Assembly (NCBI RefSeq): GCF_010868145.1
Contig: NZ_JAAGUY010000001.1
Span: forward strand, 186,001-250,000
Direction of reading: 5' to 3'
DNA from: Nocardia cyriacigeorgica
GTDB lineage: Bacteria > Actinomycetota > Actinomycetes > Mycobacteriales > Mycobacteriaceae
Length of the DNA: 64,000 bases
Below the pieces are notes generated by a model. It had not been told where the DNA came from. It made no database searches and saw nothing but the letters and a program-made list of their open reading frames with translations. This document shows, piece by piece, positions 1-10,979 of this stretch. The position numbers and the translations under genes are program-made. Numbering within the stretch: the first letter of the stretch is position 1; every line of letters starts with the position of its first letter.

Positions 1-3000
1 TGCGCCGGTACCTCAAGAAGACCGCGAAGGAGCTGTACGAGACCAAACAACAACTCCGCGCGCTCACCGACCGGTTACGGGAACCGGTCGCCATCGTCGG
101 TATGGCCTGCCGCTATCCGGGTGGCGTGCGATCGGCCGATGACCTGTGGCGAGTGGCCGCCGATGGTGTCGACGCCATCGGCGACTACCCCGCTGATCGG
201 GGGTGGGATCTGGAGCGGCTGTACGACCCGGACCCGGATGTACCGGGCACGGTCTACACCCGTGCGGGTGGATTCCTGGACGCCATCGGCGATTTCGACG
301 CGGCCTTCTTCGGCATCGGCCCCCGTGAGGCGGCCGCGATGGATCCACAGCAGCGGATGCTGCTGGAGGCGTCGTGGGAGGCGCTCGAGGATGCCGGTAT
401 CGATCCGGTGTCGTTGCGCGGCAGCGAGACCGGTGTGTTCGCCGGTGTCATCCACCAGTACTACGGGCCGCGGGTGGGCTCCCCGGAGATCAGCGCCGAG
501 ACCGAAGGCCATGCCTACCTCGGTGGTTCGGACAGTGTGCTGTCCGGCCGGATCGCCTACACGCTCGGTTTCAAGGGGCCGGCCATCTCGGTGGACACCG
601 CGTGCTCGTCCTCCTTGGTCGCTGTGCATCTGGCATGTCAGGCCTTGCGGCAGGGGGACACCACGCTCGCGCTGGCGGGCGGTGTGACGGTGATGTCGGA
701 TCCCTCGCTACCGATCGCGTTCGCCCGCCAACGGGCGATGTCCACCGACGGACGATGCAAGGCATTCGCGGCGGCCGCGGACGGCACCGGGTTCTCCGAG
801 GGGCTCGGGGTGCTGGTGCTGGAACGATTGTCCGACGCGCGACGGCTCGGCCACACCGTGCTGGCGGTGATTCGTGGCAGCGCGATCAATCAGGACGGCG
901 CGAGCAATGGCCTGACCGCGCCCAACGGTCCGTCGCAGGAACGAGTCATCCGGCAGGCGTTGGCCAATGCCGGGCTGGATCCCTGGGATGTGGACGCGGT
1001 CGAGGCGCACGGTACGGGCACCATGCTCGGTGATCCGATCGAGGCGCGGGCCTTGATCGGTGTCTACGGCGGACGCCGGGAAGGCGCCCCGCTCGGCCTC
1101 GGTTCGCTGAAGTCGAATATCGGTCACACGTCGGCGGCTGCCGGTGTGGGTGGTGTGATCAAGATGGTGCAGGCGATGCGGCATGGTGTGTTGCCGAAGA
1201 CGTTGCATGTGGATGCGCCGACGCCGCATGTGGATTGGTCGGCGGGTACGGTGCGGTTGCTGACCGAGGCTCAGCCGTGGCTGGCGGGGGAGCGGCCGCG
1301 ACGGGCGGGTGTGTCGTCGTTCGGGGCCAGCGGCACCAATGCGCACCTGATTCTCGAAGAGGCTTCCGGCGATGCGGTCGCTACGCGGCCCGGCGATCAG
1401 CCGGGGCCGGTCGGGGGGCCCGATACATCGGGCACCACCACGCCGGGTGCGGCGGACTCATTGCATGGCACGCCGGATTCCGCGCGAGAGGGGGCAGGTG
1501 CCGCGCCTGGCACACCGGATGTAGCCGCACTGGTGCTGTCGGCCAGAACCGAGGATGCGTTGCGGGCGCAGGCGGATCGGCTGCGACAGAGGCTGCTGGA
1601 CGATCCGGCGGCGAGCGTATGGGATGTGGCGTATTCACTCACAACCTCGCGGGCGCTGCTGGATCGGCGGGGCGCGGTCATCGGCCGGGACCGGGACGAG
1701 GTGCTCGCGGGGCTGGCCGAGCTTGCGGCAGATGGACCGGGCGCCATCGAGGCGGCGGCGAGCGCGGGCAAGACCGCGTTGCTGTTCACCGGTCAGGGTG
1801 CCCAGCGCGCGGGGATGGGGGCCGGGCTGTACGCGGCGTTCCCTGCGTTCGCGACGGCATTGGACGAGGTGTGTGCGCACATCGATCCACGGCTCGGACG
1901 GTCGTTGCGGGCGTTGATGTTCGATGGGCCCGACGAGGTGTTGGCCCGGACGGAATTCACCCAGCCCGCGCTGTTCGCCTTCGAAGTGGCGGCGTTCCGA
2001 TTGGTGGAGTCGTTCGGCGTCGTGCCTGATGTCTTGATCGGACATTCGATCGGGGAATTGGCGGCGGCCCATGTGGCGGGTGTCTGGTCGCTGGCGGATG
2101 CGTGCGCGCTGGTGACGGCACGCGGCCGCTTGATGGGCGCGTTGCCGAGAGGCGGGGCGATGCTCGCGGTGGCGGTCGAGGAGCGCCGTGCTGCCGCTCT
2201 CGTCGCGGGCTCGGGCGATCGGGTGTCGGTCGCGGCGGTCAACGGTCCGTCCTCGACCGTGCTGTCCGGCGATGACGACGCCATCGCCGAGATCGAGCGG
2301 CAATTGTCCGCCGAGGGGGTGAAGACCACCCGGCTGCGCGTCAGCCACGCCTTCCATTCGGCGCGGATGGAGCCCATGCTGCACGAATTCCGTTCCGTGG
2401 CGGAATCACTCGACTACCGGCGGCCCACCGTACCGATCGTGTCGAACGTATCCGGTGTGTTCGGCGGTGACGAGCTGACCGACCCGGACTACTGGGTGCG
2501 CCAGGTGCGCGGCTGCGTGCGGTTCGCGCCGGGTGTCGCCACTCTGGTCGAGGCGGGGGTGCGGCGGTTTCTCGAGGTGGGGCCGGATGCGGTGCTCGCG
2601 GCGATGACCAGGGACTGCCTGGCGGCCGAATCGACGCCGGAGGCGGCGACCCGGGTGGCCGCGCTGACCCGCCGATCGGCCGATGAGGTGCGACAGTCCG
2701 TCACCTCGCTGGCGCAGGTCCATGTGGCGGGTACGCCTGTCGACTGGGAGCCGCTGTTCGCGGGCCGGACAGCGCGCCGGATTGCCCTGCCCACCTATCC
2801 GTTCCAACGCAAGCGCTTCTGGCTGCCCTCGACCCCGCCCGGCACCTCGGCCGCTGCGGACCATCCGATCCTGACCGGCGTCGTGGGCCTGGCGGGTACC
2901 GACGAGTGGCTGTTCACCGGCCGGTTCTCGCTGCGCACCCATCCGTGGATCGCCGATCATCAGACCTACGGTGTGGTGGTGGTACCCGCTGTGGCGCTGA

Positions 3001-6000
3001 TCGAGTTCCTGCTCGTCGCGGCGGGCCGCATCGGTTGCCGGACGGTCGAGGAACTCACCTTGCAGGCGCCGATCCTGCCCGGCGCCGATGACGAGGTGGA
3101 CCTCCAGGTACTGGTGCAGGCACCCGATGACTCGGGGCACCGCCGATTCGAGATCTACTTCCGCACCTCACCCGACGCCGAATGGGTGCACAACGCCACC
3201 GGCGCACTCGCGGCCGGACGCGACGATGACGACGATCTGGTGTCGCGACTGCGCGAGGAGCAATGGCCACCCGCCGATGCGGAGGTCATCGACGCCACAG
3301 CACTTCCGGACCGGATCGCCAAGGACACCGGACTGGAATTCGGTCCCGCCTTCCTCGGTGTGCGGGCAGCCTGGCAGCGCGACGACACCGTCTTCTCCGA
3401 GGTCGTGCTGAACACCGACGCCGCACCCGAACCCGGACGGTACGACCTGCATCCTGCGCTGCTCGATCTGGTCATGCACGCGGGTCTGTCCCGGGTGATG
3501 TGGCGCGGGGAGGATGCCGATCCCGAGACCGGCTGGCTGCTGTTCCGCTGGGGCGGTGTGCGTCTGCACAAGCCCGCACCGGCCGGACAGACCGAGCTGC
3601 GGGTCATCGCGGTCGCGACAGGTGCGGATACGGTCTCCGCCGCGGCGGTCGACCCGGACGGCACGCCGATCGTGTCCGTCGACGCGGTGGTCATGCGCCC
3701 CTACGACGTCAAGGAATTCCGCGGCGCCCTCTCGGGTGACGATGCCGGGCTGTACGAAGTGCGCTGGGAGCCCGCCGCGGCGGCGTCCGAACACCGGCCG
3801 GGACCGTCGATATCGGTACTCGGCGGCACGATTGTCGCAGGGATCACCACGGCGCACGCGTCGGTGGCGGAGGTCGTCGCCGGTGACAGCGTTCCCGAAG
3901 CGGTGGTGTGGCGGCCCGAGCCGTGCACCGATGATCCGGCGGGCGTCCGGCAGGCGGTGCACGAAACGCTGAACGTGGTGCGGTCGTGGCTCGCTGAGGA
4001 GCGCTCGGCGAACGCTCGGCTCGTGGTGCTGACGGCAGGAGGGGTGGAGCTGCCCGGTGCGGTTCCGCACGCCGCCGCCGCGGCGGTATGGGGTCTGATG
4101 CGCAGCGCGCAGTCGGAGCATCCGGATCGGTTCACGATGGTGGACGAGGATCCGGCGAATCCCCTGGACGCCGATCGGCTCGCGGACGTGGTGTTGCTGG
4201 CGGAGCCGCAGCTCGCGGTCCGGGACGCGTCCGTGCTGGTGCCGCGGTTGGTGCGTCTGCCGGAGGAGCCTGATGGTGCGCTCACCGATCGGCCAGGCCC
4301 GCACAGCGTTGCCGGTGGTGCGGTTCGCCGACGTGAATTGGTAAATACAGGCCGCACAACATCATTCGGAGAAGGAACCGTCCTGATCACCGGGGGCACC
4401 GGCGGTCTCGGTGCCTTGCTGGCCCGGCATCTGGTAGCCGAACACGGGGTGCGCAGGCTGACGCTGACCTCTCGGCGCGGCCTCGAATCCTCCGGTGCGA
4501 CCGAGCTGATCGCCGAGCTGACCCGGCTCGGCGCCGGCGTCGAGGTGGTGGCCTGCGATGTCACCGACCGCGACGCGCTGCGAAACCTGTTGGACGCGAT
4601 CGAGTCCGACGGCGGTCTGACCGGTGTCGTGCACGCGGCCGGTGTACTGGACGACGCGACCGCGGCATCGCTGACCGCCGAGCAGACCGAGCGGGTGCTC
4701 GCGCCGAAGGTGGACGGTGCCTGGTACCTCGACGAACTGACCAGGGACCGTGATCTCGCGGCGTTCGTGGTGTTCTCCTCGCTCGCCACGGTGCTCGGGT
4801 CGGCCGGGCAGGCCAATTACGCCGCGGCGAACGGGTTCCTGGACGCCTTGACGGCACGGCGGCGAGCGGCCGGGCAGACCGCGATCTCGCTGGCATGGGG
4901 GCCGTGGGAGCAGCGCAGCGGGATGACCGGCGCCCTGGATCGTGCCGCCGTCGCGCGCTGGCAGCGGCTGGGTTTGGGACAGCTAGAGGAGGGCGAAGGT
5001 CTGCGCCTGTTCGATGCGGCATTGGCCAGGGGCCGAGCCCATGTGGTGCCGATTCGATTCGATCCGGGTGTCTTGCGCCGTGCCTCCGATATCGACGCGG
5101 TGCCCGCGGTGCTGCGTGGATTCGTCCGGCGGCCTATGCGGGTGGCGCAATCGGCGCCGGTGCCCGCGCATGGTCGGCTGGCCGGGGTACCGGAGGCACA
5201 ACGCGGTGAGATCGTGCTGGACATGGTGCGGGCCCAGGCGGCCGCGGTGCTCGGACATGATTCGGGCGAGGACATCCGGCCCGATCAGCGCTTCGACGAG
5301 ATCGGCTTCGATTCGCTCGGCGGGGTGGAGTTCCGTAATCGGCTGAGCAAGACGACCGGTGTGCAACTGCCGTCCACGCTGGTGTTCGACCATCCCACCC
5401 CGGCGGCGGTGGCGGCGCTGGTGCTGTCGAAGCTCGCGCCGCCGGTGGCCGCGCCGACCGGGAAGACCGTGCGGCGGGTGCGGGCGGATGAGCCCATCGC
5501 CATCGTCGGGATGGCCTGCCGGTTCCCCGGCGGTGTCGAATCGCCGGACCAGCTGTGGGATCTCATCACCGCGGGCACCGATGCGACCGGTGAATTCCCG
5601 TCCGATCGGGGCTGGGATCTCGACCGGCTGTTCGACCCGGACCCGGACGCGCCGGGCACGGTGTACACCCGTCGCGGTGGGTTCCTCGGGGGTGCCGCCG
5701 ATTTCGATGCCGGTTTCTTCGGCCTCGGCCCACGGGAGGCCTCGGCCATGGATCCGCAACAGCGTCTACTGCTCGAGGTGTCCTGGGAGGCACTGGAACA
5801 GGCGAATATCGACCCGATGTCCCTGCGCGGCACCGACACCGGTGTGTACGCCGGGGCGGGCTACTCGGGGTACGCCGAACGGGTGGGCGGCGATCTGGAG
5901 GGCTACCGGCTCACCGGTACCACTAGTAGCGTGCTGTCCGGGCGGGTGGCCTACGTCCTCGGGCTCGAAGGGCCCGCGGTCACAGTGGACACCGCGTGCT

Positions 6001-9000
6001 CATCGTCTCTGGTCGCTGTGCATCTGGCCTGCCAGGCGCTTCGCCAGGGGGAAAGTTCACTGACGTTGGCGGGCGGTGTGACGGTCGCGGCCACCCCGCA
6101 CCTCTACGTCGACTTCGCCCGTCAGCGCGGGCTGTCCCCCGACGGCCGGTGCAAGGCGTTCTCGGCCGCGGCCGACGGCGTCGCCTTCGCCGAGGGCGTC
6201 GGTGTCCTGGTGCTGGAGCGGCTCTCCGATGCCCGCAGGCTCGGCCACCGGGTACTCGGCCTGGTGCGCGGAACGGCCGTGAATCAGGACGGCGCAAGCA
6301 ACGGTTTGACCGCGCCGAACGGTCCCTCGCAGGAACGACTGATCGCGGCGGCACTGGCGAACGCGGGCCTGCGGCCCTCGGATATCGACGTTGTCGAGGC
6401 GCACGGAACCGGGACGACACTGGGAGATCCGATCGAAGCCCAAGCGTTGATCGCCGCCTACGGGCGTGACCGCGCGGGCCGACCGCTGCGGATCGGGACG
6501 GTCAAATCGAATATCGGGCATACCGTCGCCGCGGCCGGTGTGGCCGGGGTGATCAAGATGATCCAGGCCATGCGCTATGAAACCCAGCCGAAGACACTGC
6601 ACGCGGAGCTGCCAAGCCCACATGTGGACTGGTCGGCGGGCGATGTCGAACTCTTGACCGCGGCCCACCCGTGGCCGATGGGTGACCGCAAACGCCGGGC
6701 AGGGGTGTCGTCGTTCGGTGTGAGTGGCACCAACGCCCACGTCATCCTGGAGGAGGCGCCAGCGCAACGGGAACCGGCGCCGCCGCAACCCGAGGACGAA
6801 CCGCGAACCGGCGTCGCCTTCGCCTGGGTGGTGTCCGCGAGCACCGAAGCGGGCCTACGCGCGCAGGCGGATCGGCTGCGGCAATATCTGATCGGCGAAC
6901 CCGATCTGGATGTCATGGACATCGCGCACACGCTGGCGACGGCACGGGCCCGATTGGATTGGCGCGGTGCGGCCACCGGCCGTGACCGAGACGAGCTACT
7001 GGCCGGTCTGGCCGCGCTGGCCGTGGGTGCGCCGGGCACCATCGAAGCGGTCGCGGACGCGGGGAAGACGGCATTCCTGTTCACCGGCCAGGGCGCGCAG
7101 CGACCAGGTATGGGTGCGCAGCTGTACCGCGCGTTCCCGGCCTTCGCCGCCGCGCTGGACGAGGTGTGCGCCGAATTCGATCCGGTGCTCGGCGTTTCGC
7201 TGAAGGACGTGATGTTCGACGCGGAGAACTCCGGCGGCTCGACCACACTGGACCGGACCGAATGGACGCAGCCCGCGCTGTTCGCCTTCGAGGCGGCGAT
7301 GTTCCGGCTGCTCGAATCCTTCGGTATCACACCGGATCTGGTGATCGGTCATTCGATCGGCGAGCTTGCGGCCGCCTATGTGGCCGGGGTGTGGTCACTG
7401 CCGGACGCGTGCAGAGTGGTCGCGGCACGGGGTCGGCTGATGGGCGCGCTGCCCACGGGCGGAGCCATGGTGGCGGTGGCGGTGTCGGAGGAACGCGCGC
7501 TCGCGGTGATGGCGGATATCGGCCGAGAGCACGTCGGGCAGGTGTCGGTGGCGGCGGTGAACGGTCCGGGATCGGTGGTGCTGTCGGGCGCGGAAGCCGC
7601 GATCGACGCCCTCGCCGCGGCCTTCGTCCTCGAGGGTGTGCAGACCTCCCGGTTGCGGGTCAGCCATGCCTTCCATTCGCCGCTCATGGAGCCCATGCTC
7701 GATGAGTTCCGCACGGTGGTCGAGAGCGTGACCTACCATGAGCCGTCGCTGCCGATCGTGTCCAATGTGTCGGGCACCCGGGTCGGCGATGAGCTGTGCG
7801 ATCCGGGCTACTGGGTCGCGCATGTGCGTGCGTGCGTGCGGTTCGCGCCAGGGGTGGACACCATGATCGCCTCGGGCGTGCGGCGATTCGTTGAACTCGG
7901 CCCGGATGCGGTGCTGGCCGCGATGGTCCGGCAGTGCCTGGCCGCGACGCCGGATATCGAGGCGAGATCGACGGTGATCGCGGCCGCCCGGCGGGCCACC
8001 GACGAACCCGGCCAATTCGTCTCGGCACTGTCGTGGGCCGGTGTCTCGGGCTCGCCGGTGGACTGGGCGCCGCTGTTCGGTGATCGCCCGGTCAGCCGGG
8101 TGCCATTGCCCACCTACGCGTTCCAGCATCGTCGGTACTGGTTGGAACCGATGGCCGAGGTAATTCGAAGCGCGACGGGTCATCCGGTACTGACCGGTGC
8201 GGTGCCGCTGGCGGGCACCGGTGAATGGATGCTCACCGGCACCCTCGCGCGCCGGAGTCATCCGTGGCTCGCGGACCACACAAGCTATGGCGTGCTGGTG
8301 GCGCCGAGTACGGCGCTGGTGGAGATGCTGCTGGTCGCGGCGCCTCGGTTGGGCTGCGCGGGCCTGGAGGAGCTGACCCTGGAGGCTCCGGTCCTGCCAC
8401 CCGAGGAGGGTGCGCTCGAATTGCAGGTGCTCGTCGACCGGGCCGACGAGACGGGCCGACGGCATTTCACCTTCCACTATCGGATCGCCGGTGACGGTGA
8501 CGACAGCTGGGTCCGCAATGCCAGCGGCATCCTGTCCGGCGAGCGACCAGCGACCGAACCGCTGCTGGACCGGCTCCGTGCCGAGCCGTGGCCGCCGAGC
8601 GATGCCGAATCGGTCGATCCGGAATGGATCCCCCGGCATATCGAGGCCGCGTCGGGTCTGGAATACAGCGGTTCGTTCCGCAGTACCGAACGGGCCTGGC
8701 GGCGCGGCGACACCGTCTTCGCCGAGGTCGCCCTCGACGAGTCCATCGACCCGGGCGGCTTCACGCTGCATCCGGGCTTGATGGACGCGGTCGGCCACGC
8801 CGGGCTCGCGTGTCTGATGTGGCCGGAACACGGTGGCGATCCGGAGATCGGCAAACTGCTCTTCCGCTGGGGCGGTGCACGATTCCATGGCAGCGTGCGG
8901 CCGGAGAGACTGCGGGTGATCGCCGTGTCGAAGGGCGAGGACGCCCTCGCCATCGCGGCGATGGATGCCGCGGGTAATCCGGTGCTGTCCTTCGACGAGG

Positions 9001-10979
9001 TCGTCATGCGGTCCTACGACGTCTCCCAGCTGCGCGGTTCAACGGTGGGTGGGGACGCCGGGGTATACGAGACGCAGTGGACGCACCTGGCCGCCCTTCC
9101 CGCCGATCCCACGCGGCGTGTGGTCGCGGCACTGGGTTCGGTCCCGGTGTCCGATGCGCGGGAGCGATATCCAGATCTCACCACCCTGGCCGGGTCCGCG
9201 GATGCGCGAGCGGAGGTGGTGGTGTGGTCGGTCGCCGCGCAGGCGCTCGCGGGCGACGGCGATATCACCGCCGCGGTGCACGAGCAGACGCGTTCGACGT
9301 TGCGGTTGCTCCAGAAGTGGTTGGAGCTGGGCGCCATGGAGTCCGCGCAGCTCGTCGTCGTCACCCATAACGGCGCCGCACTACCCGGCGAGACACCGAA
9401 CCTCGCCGCCGCCGCCGTCTCCGGCCTGGTCCGCAGCGCGCAAACCGAACATCCCGGTCGGATCGTCCTGCTGGACTGGCAGCTCTCCGACACCGAGCAG
9501 CCGCTATCGGCCGATGCGGTGTTGCGAGTGCTGGCCACCGGCGAGCCGAACGTCGCCGTTCGCGGCGACACCATGCTCGCGCCACGGCTGGCGCCCGCGA
9601 CGGTATCCGGCGAGCGGCGCCCGACGTTCGGTTCCGGCACCGTGCTCGTCACCGGAGGCACCGGTGGGCTCGGCGCGGTACTGGCCCGGCATCTGGTCAC
9701 CGAACACGATGTCCGGCGGTTGCTGCTCGTCTCCCGCAGTGGTGAGAAAGCCAGTGGTGCGAAGGAATTGGCGACGGAACTGAGTGAACTCGGCGCACAT
9801 GTCCGCATCGCGGCGTGCGATGTCACCGAACGCGCGGCGGTCAGGGCGCTGCTGGATTCGATCCCCGCCGAACGGCCCTTGACGGGCGTGGTCCATGCGG
9901 CTGGTGTTCTCGACGACGCCACGATCGGCACTCTCAGCGCGAAGCGGTTGCACCAGGTGCTCGCGCCGAAGGTCGATGCGGCCTGGCATCTGCACGAGGC
10001 GACGCGACAGCTGGATCTCTCCGCCTTCGTTCTCTTCTCCTCGATCACCGGGGTGCTCGGGCCCGCCGGGCAGGCGAATTACGCCGCCGCCAATGCCTTC
10101 CTCGACGCACTGGCAGCCCGCCGCCGGACCGAGGGTTTGCCCGCCATGGCGCTCGCGTGGGGGCCATGGGCACAAACCGGCACGGGATCGGGCGGTATGA
10201 CCGATCACCTGGACGAGGCGGCGGTGGCGCGGCTGGCTCGGCTGGGCCTGCGCCCACTGTCGCATCCCGACGGCCTGCGGCTGTTCGACGCTGTCGCGGG
10301 CAGCGCGGCGGACCCGAGGGGCCCTGCGGTGCTGGTCCCGGTGTCCTTCGATGTGCACGCCCTGCGCCGGGAGGCACGGGCGGGTGTCATTCCCGCCCTG
10401 CTGCGTGGGCTCGTCCCGCGTACCGAACCGGCCAACGGGCCGGGTCGGCGAGCACAAGGGTTCGACCTGACCACGGTGCCCGTCGTGAAACGGGAGCGGG
10501 CCGTGCTCGACCTGGTTCTCGAACACGCCGCCGCCGTACTCGGGTACTCATCGGCCGAAGAGATCCGCTCCGACAAGGGATTCGACGAGATCGGCTTCGA
10601 CTCGCTCGGTGGTGTGGAGTTCCGCAACCGGTTGTCGAAAGCCACCGGTCTGCAATTGCCCTCGACGATCGTTTTCGACTACCCGACAGTGGCCGATCTG
10701 GCGGGTTACCTGCACGAGCAATTGGCCGCGACGGTCGAAACGGCGCCGTCCACCGCCGCCGCGGCACCCGGCGACCTCGATCGTCTCGCCGCAATGCTCG
10801 ACCACGTCCTCGCCACCGCGGGCGACGACGACGCCACGGTCACCACACTGCTCGCCCTCGGTGACCGGCTGCGATCCCACCTCGGAGACAGCGGGCGGAC
10901 CGACGAATACGACGATCTCGCCGCGCATTCCACCGACGAGCTGTTCGACCTGATCGATGAGGAGTTTGGCCGGCCATGA
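1..10979 (+). CDS. Type I polyketide synthase, two modules (KS-AT-DH-KR-ACP x2), 5' end outside the window
   Basis: Multimodular PKS that elongates a polyketide by two malonate units and reduces each beta-keto group to an alkene. The reading frame is open from base 3 and begins inside an N-terminal coiled-coil docking segment (RRYLKKTAKELYE), so the true start is just upstream. Module 1: KS about 84-1365 (Cys at 603, His at 1008 and 1125), AT about 1770-2660 (GHSIGE Ser at 2046; HAFH at 2346-2357, malonyl type), DH about 2850-3700 (HQTYGVVVVP from 2958, Asp at 3465), KR about 4370-4930 with LDD motif (B-type), ACP Ser at 5313. Module 2: KS about 5490-6760 (Cys at 5997), AT (Ser 7353, HAFH 7665), DH (HTSYGVLVAP from 8277, Asp at 8784), KR about 9630-10180 (LDD), ACP Ser at 10602. 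No ER or TE. The C-terminus (10755-10976) is a helical docking tail ending in DELFDLID. The stop overlaps the next start by 4 bp (ATGA). The DH domains are atypical; see findings. Confidence 0.96.
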   Translation, partial: RRYLKKTAKELYETKQQLRALTDRLREPVAIVGMACRYPGGVRSADDLWRVAADGVDAIGDYPADRGWDLERLYDPDPDVPGTVYTRAGGFLDAIGDFDAAFFGIGPREAAAMDPQQRMLLEASWEALEDAGIDPVSLRGSETGVFAGVIHQYYGPRVGSPEISAETEGHAYLGGSDSVLSGRIAYTLGFKGPAISVDTACSSSLVAVHLACQALRQGDTTLALAGGVTVMSDPSLPIAFARQRAMSTDGRCKAFAAAADGTGFSEGLGVLVLERLSDARRLGHTVLAVIRGSAINQDGASNGLTAPNGPSQERVIRQALANAGLDPWDVDAVEAHGTGTMLGDPIEARALIGVYGGRREGAPLGLGSLKSNIGHTSAAAGVGGVIKMVQAMRHGVLPKTLHVDAPTPHVDWSAGTVRLLTEAQPWLAGERPRRAGVSSFGASGTNAHLILEEASGDAVATRPGDQPGPVGGPDTSGTTTPGAADSLHGTPDSAREGAGAAPGTPDVAALVLSARTEDALRAQADRLRQRLLDDPAASVWDVAYSLTTSRALLDRRGAVIGRDRDEVLAGLAELAADGPGAIEAAASAGKTALLFTGQGAQRAGMGAGLYAAFPAFATALDEVCAHIDPRLGRSLRALMFDGPDEVLARTEFTQPALFAFEVAAFRLVESFGVVPDVLIGHSIGELAAAHVAGVWSLADACALVTARGRLMGALPRGGAMLAVAVEERRAAALVAGSGDRVSVAAVNGPSSTVLSGDDDAIAEIERQLSAEGVKTTRLRVSHAFHSARMEPMLHEFRSVAESLDYRRPTVPIVSNVSGVFGGDELTDPDYWVRQVRGCVRFAPGVATLVEAGVRRFLEVGPDAVLAAMTRDCLAAESTPEAATRVAALTRRSADEVRQSVTSLAQVHVAGTPVDWEPLFAGRTARRIALPTYPFQRKRFWLPSTPPGTSAAADHPILTGVVGLAGTDEWLFTGRFSLRTHPWIADHQTYGVVVVPAVALIEFLLVAAGRIGCRTVEELTLQAPILPGADDEVDLQVLVQAPDDSGHRRFEIYFRTSPDAEWVHNATGALAAGRDDDDDLVSRLREEQWPPADAEVIDATALPDRIAKDTGLEFGPAFLGVRAAWQRDDTVFSEVVLNTDAAPEPGRYDLHPALLDLVMHAGLSRVMWRGEDADPETGWLLFRWGGVRLHKPAPAGQTELRVIAVATGADTVSAAAVDPDGTPIVSVDAVVMRPYDVKEFRGALSGDDAGLYEVRWEPAAAASEHRPGPSISVLGGTIVAGITTAHASVAEVVAGDSVPEAVVWRPEPCTDDPAGVRQAVHETLNVVRSWLAEERSANARLVVLTAGGVELPGAVPHAAAAAVWGLMRSAQSEHPDRFTMVDEDPANPLDADRLADVVLLAEPQLAVRDASVLVPRLVRLPEEPDGALTDRPGPHSVAGGAVRRRELVNTGRTTSFGEGTVLITGGTGGLGALLARHLVAEHGVRRLTLTSRRGLESSGATELIAELTRLGAGVEVVACDVTDRDALRNLLDAIESDGGLTGVVHAAGVLDDATAASLTAEQTERVLAPKVDGAWYLDELTRDRDLAAFVVFSSLATVLGSAGQANYAAANGFLDALTARRRAAGQTAISLAWGPWEQRSGMTGALDRAAVARWQRLGLGQLEEGEGLRLFDAALARGRAHVVPIRFDPGVLRRASDIDAVPAVLRGFVRRPMRVAQSAPVPAHGRLAGVPEAQRGEIVLDMVRAQAAAVLGHDSGEDIRPDQRFDEIGFDSLGGVEFRNRLSKTTGVQLPSTLVFDHPTPAAVAALVLSKLAPPVAAPTGKTVRRVRADEPIAIVGMACRFPGGVESPDQLWDLITAGTDATGEFPSDRGWDLDRLFDPDPDAPGTVYTRRGGFLGGAADFDAGFFGLGPREASAMDPQQRLLLEVSWEALEQANIDPMSLRGTDTGVYAGAGYSGYAERVGGDLEGYRLTGTTSSVLSGRVAYVLGLEGPAVTVDTACSSSLVAVHLACQALRQGESSLTLAGGVTVAATPHLYVDFARQRGLSPDGRCKAFSAAADGVAFAEGVGVLVLERLSDARRLGHRVLGLVRGTAVNQDGASNGLTAPNGPSQERLIAAALANAGLRPSDIDVVEAHGTGTTLGDPIEAQALIAAYGRDRAGRPLRIGTVKSNIGHTVAAAGVAGVIKMIQAMRYETQPKTLHAELPSPHVDWSAGDVELLTAAHPWPMGDRKRRAGVSSFGVSGTNAHVILEEAPAQREPAPPQPEDEPRTGVAFAWVVSASTEAGLRAQADRLRQYLIGEPDLDVMDIAHTLATARARLDWRGAATGRDRDELLAGLAALAVGAPGTIEAVADAGKTAFLFTGQGAQRPGMGAQLYRAFPAFAAALDEVCAEFDPVLGVSLKDVMFDAENSGGSTTLDRTEWTQPALFAFEAAMFRLLESFGITPDLVIGHSIGELAAAYVAGVWSLPDACRVVAARGRLMGALPTGGAMVAVAVSEERALAVMADIGREHVGQVSVAAVNGPGSVVLSGAEAAIDALAAAFVLEGVQTSRLRVSHAFHSPLMEPMLDEFRTVVESVTYHEPSLPIVSNVSGTRVGDELCDPGYWVAHVRACVRFAPGVDTMIASGVRRFVELGPDAVLAAMVRQCLAATPDIEARSTVIAAARRATDEPGQFVSALSWAGVSGSPVDWAPLFGDRPVSRVPLPTYAFQHRRYWLEPMAEVIRSATGHPVLTGAVPLAGTGEWMLTGTLARRSHPWLADHTSYGVLVAPSTALVEMLLVAAPRLGCAGLEELTLEAPVLPPEEGALELQVLVDRADETGRRHFTFHYRIAGDGDDSWVRNASGILSGERPATEPLLDRLRAEPWPPSDAESVDPEWIPRHIEAASGLEYSGSFRSTERAWRRGDTVFAEVALDESIDPGGFTLHPGLMDAVGHAGLACLMWPEHGGDPEIGKLLFRWGGARFHGSVRPERLRVIAVSKGEDALAIAAMDAAGNPVLSFDEVVMRSYDVSQLRGSTVGGDAGVYETQWTHLAALPADPTRRVVAALGSVPVSDARERYPDLTTLAGSADARAEVVVWSVAAQALAGDGDITAAVHEQTRSTLRLLQKWLELGAMESAQLVVVTHNGAALPGETPNLAAAAVSGLVRSAQTEHPGRIVLLDWQLSDTEQPLSADAVLRVLATGEPNVAVRGDTMLAPRLAPATVSGERRPTFGSGTVLVTGGTGGLGAVLARHLVTEHDVRRLLLVSRSGEKASGAKELATELSELGAHVRIAACDVTERAAVRALLDSIPAERPLTGVVHAAGVLDDATIGTLSAKRLHQVLAPKVDAAWHLHEATRQLDLSAFVLFSSITGVLGPAGQANYAAANAFLDALAARRRTEGLPAMALAWGPWAQTGTGSGGMTDHLDEAAVARLARLGLRPLSHPDGLRLFDAVAGSAADPRGPAVLVPVSFDVHALRREARAGVIPALLRGLVPRTEPANGPGRRAQGFDLTTVPVVKRERAVLDLVLEHAAAVLGYSSAEEIRSDKGFDEIGFDSLGGVEFRNRLSKATGLQLPSTIVFDYPTVADLAGYLHEQLAATVETAPSTAAAAPGDLDRLAAMLDHVLATAGDDDATVTTLLALGDRLRSHLGDSGRTDEYDDLAAHSTDELFDLIDEEFGRP
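1098..1295 (+). repeat. Near-identical tract shared by the KS domains of modules 1 and 3 (copy 1)
   Basis: About 198 bp covering the region from the KSNIGH histidine motif to just before GTNAH. By eye it matches 12095-12292 with three mismatches, while flanking KS sequence differs at many wobble positions. This suggests a recent gene-conversion or recombination tract. Confidence 0.85.

Noticed and set aside
4371..4930. Enoyl reductase in the PKS modules
   Set aside because: The interval between DH and KR holds only the KR structural subdomain; no ER NADPH motif is seen in any module.
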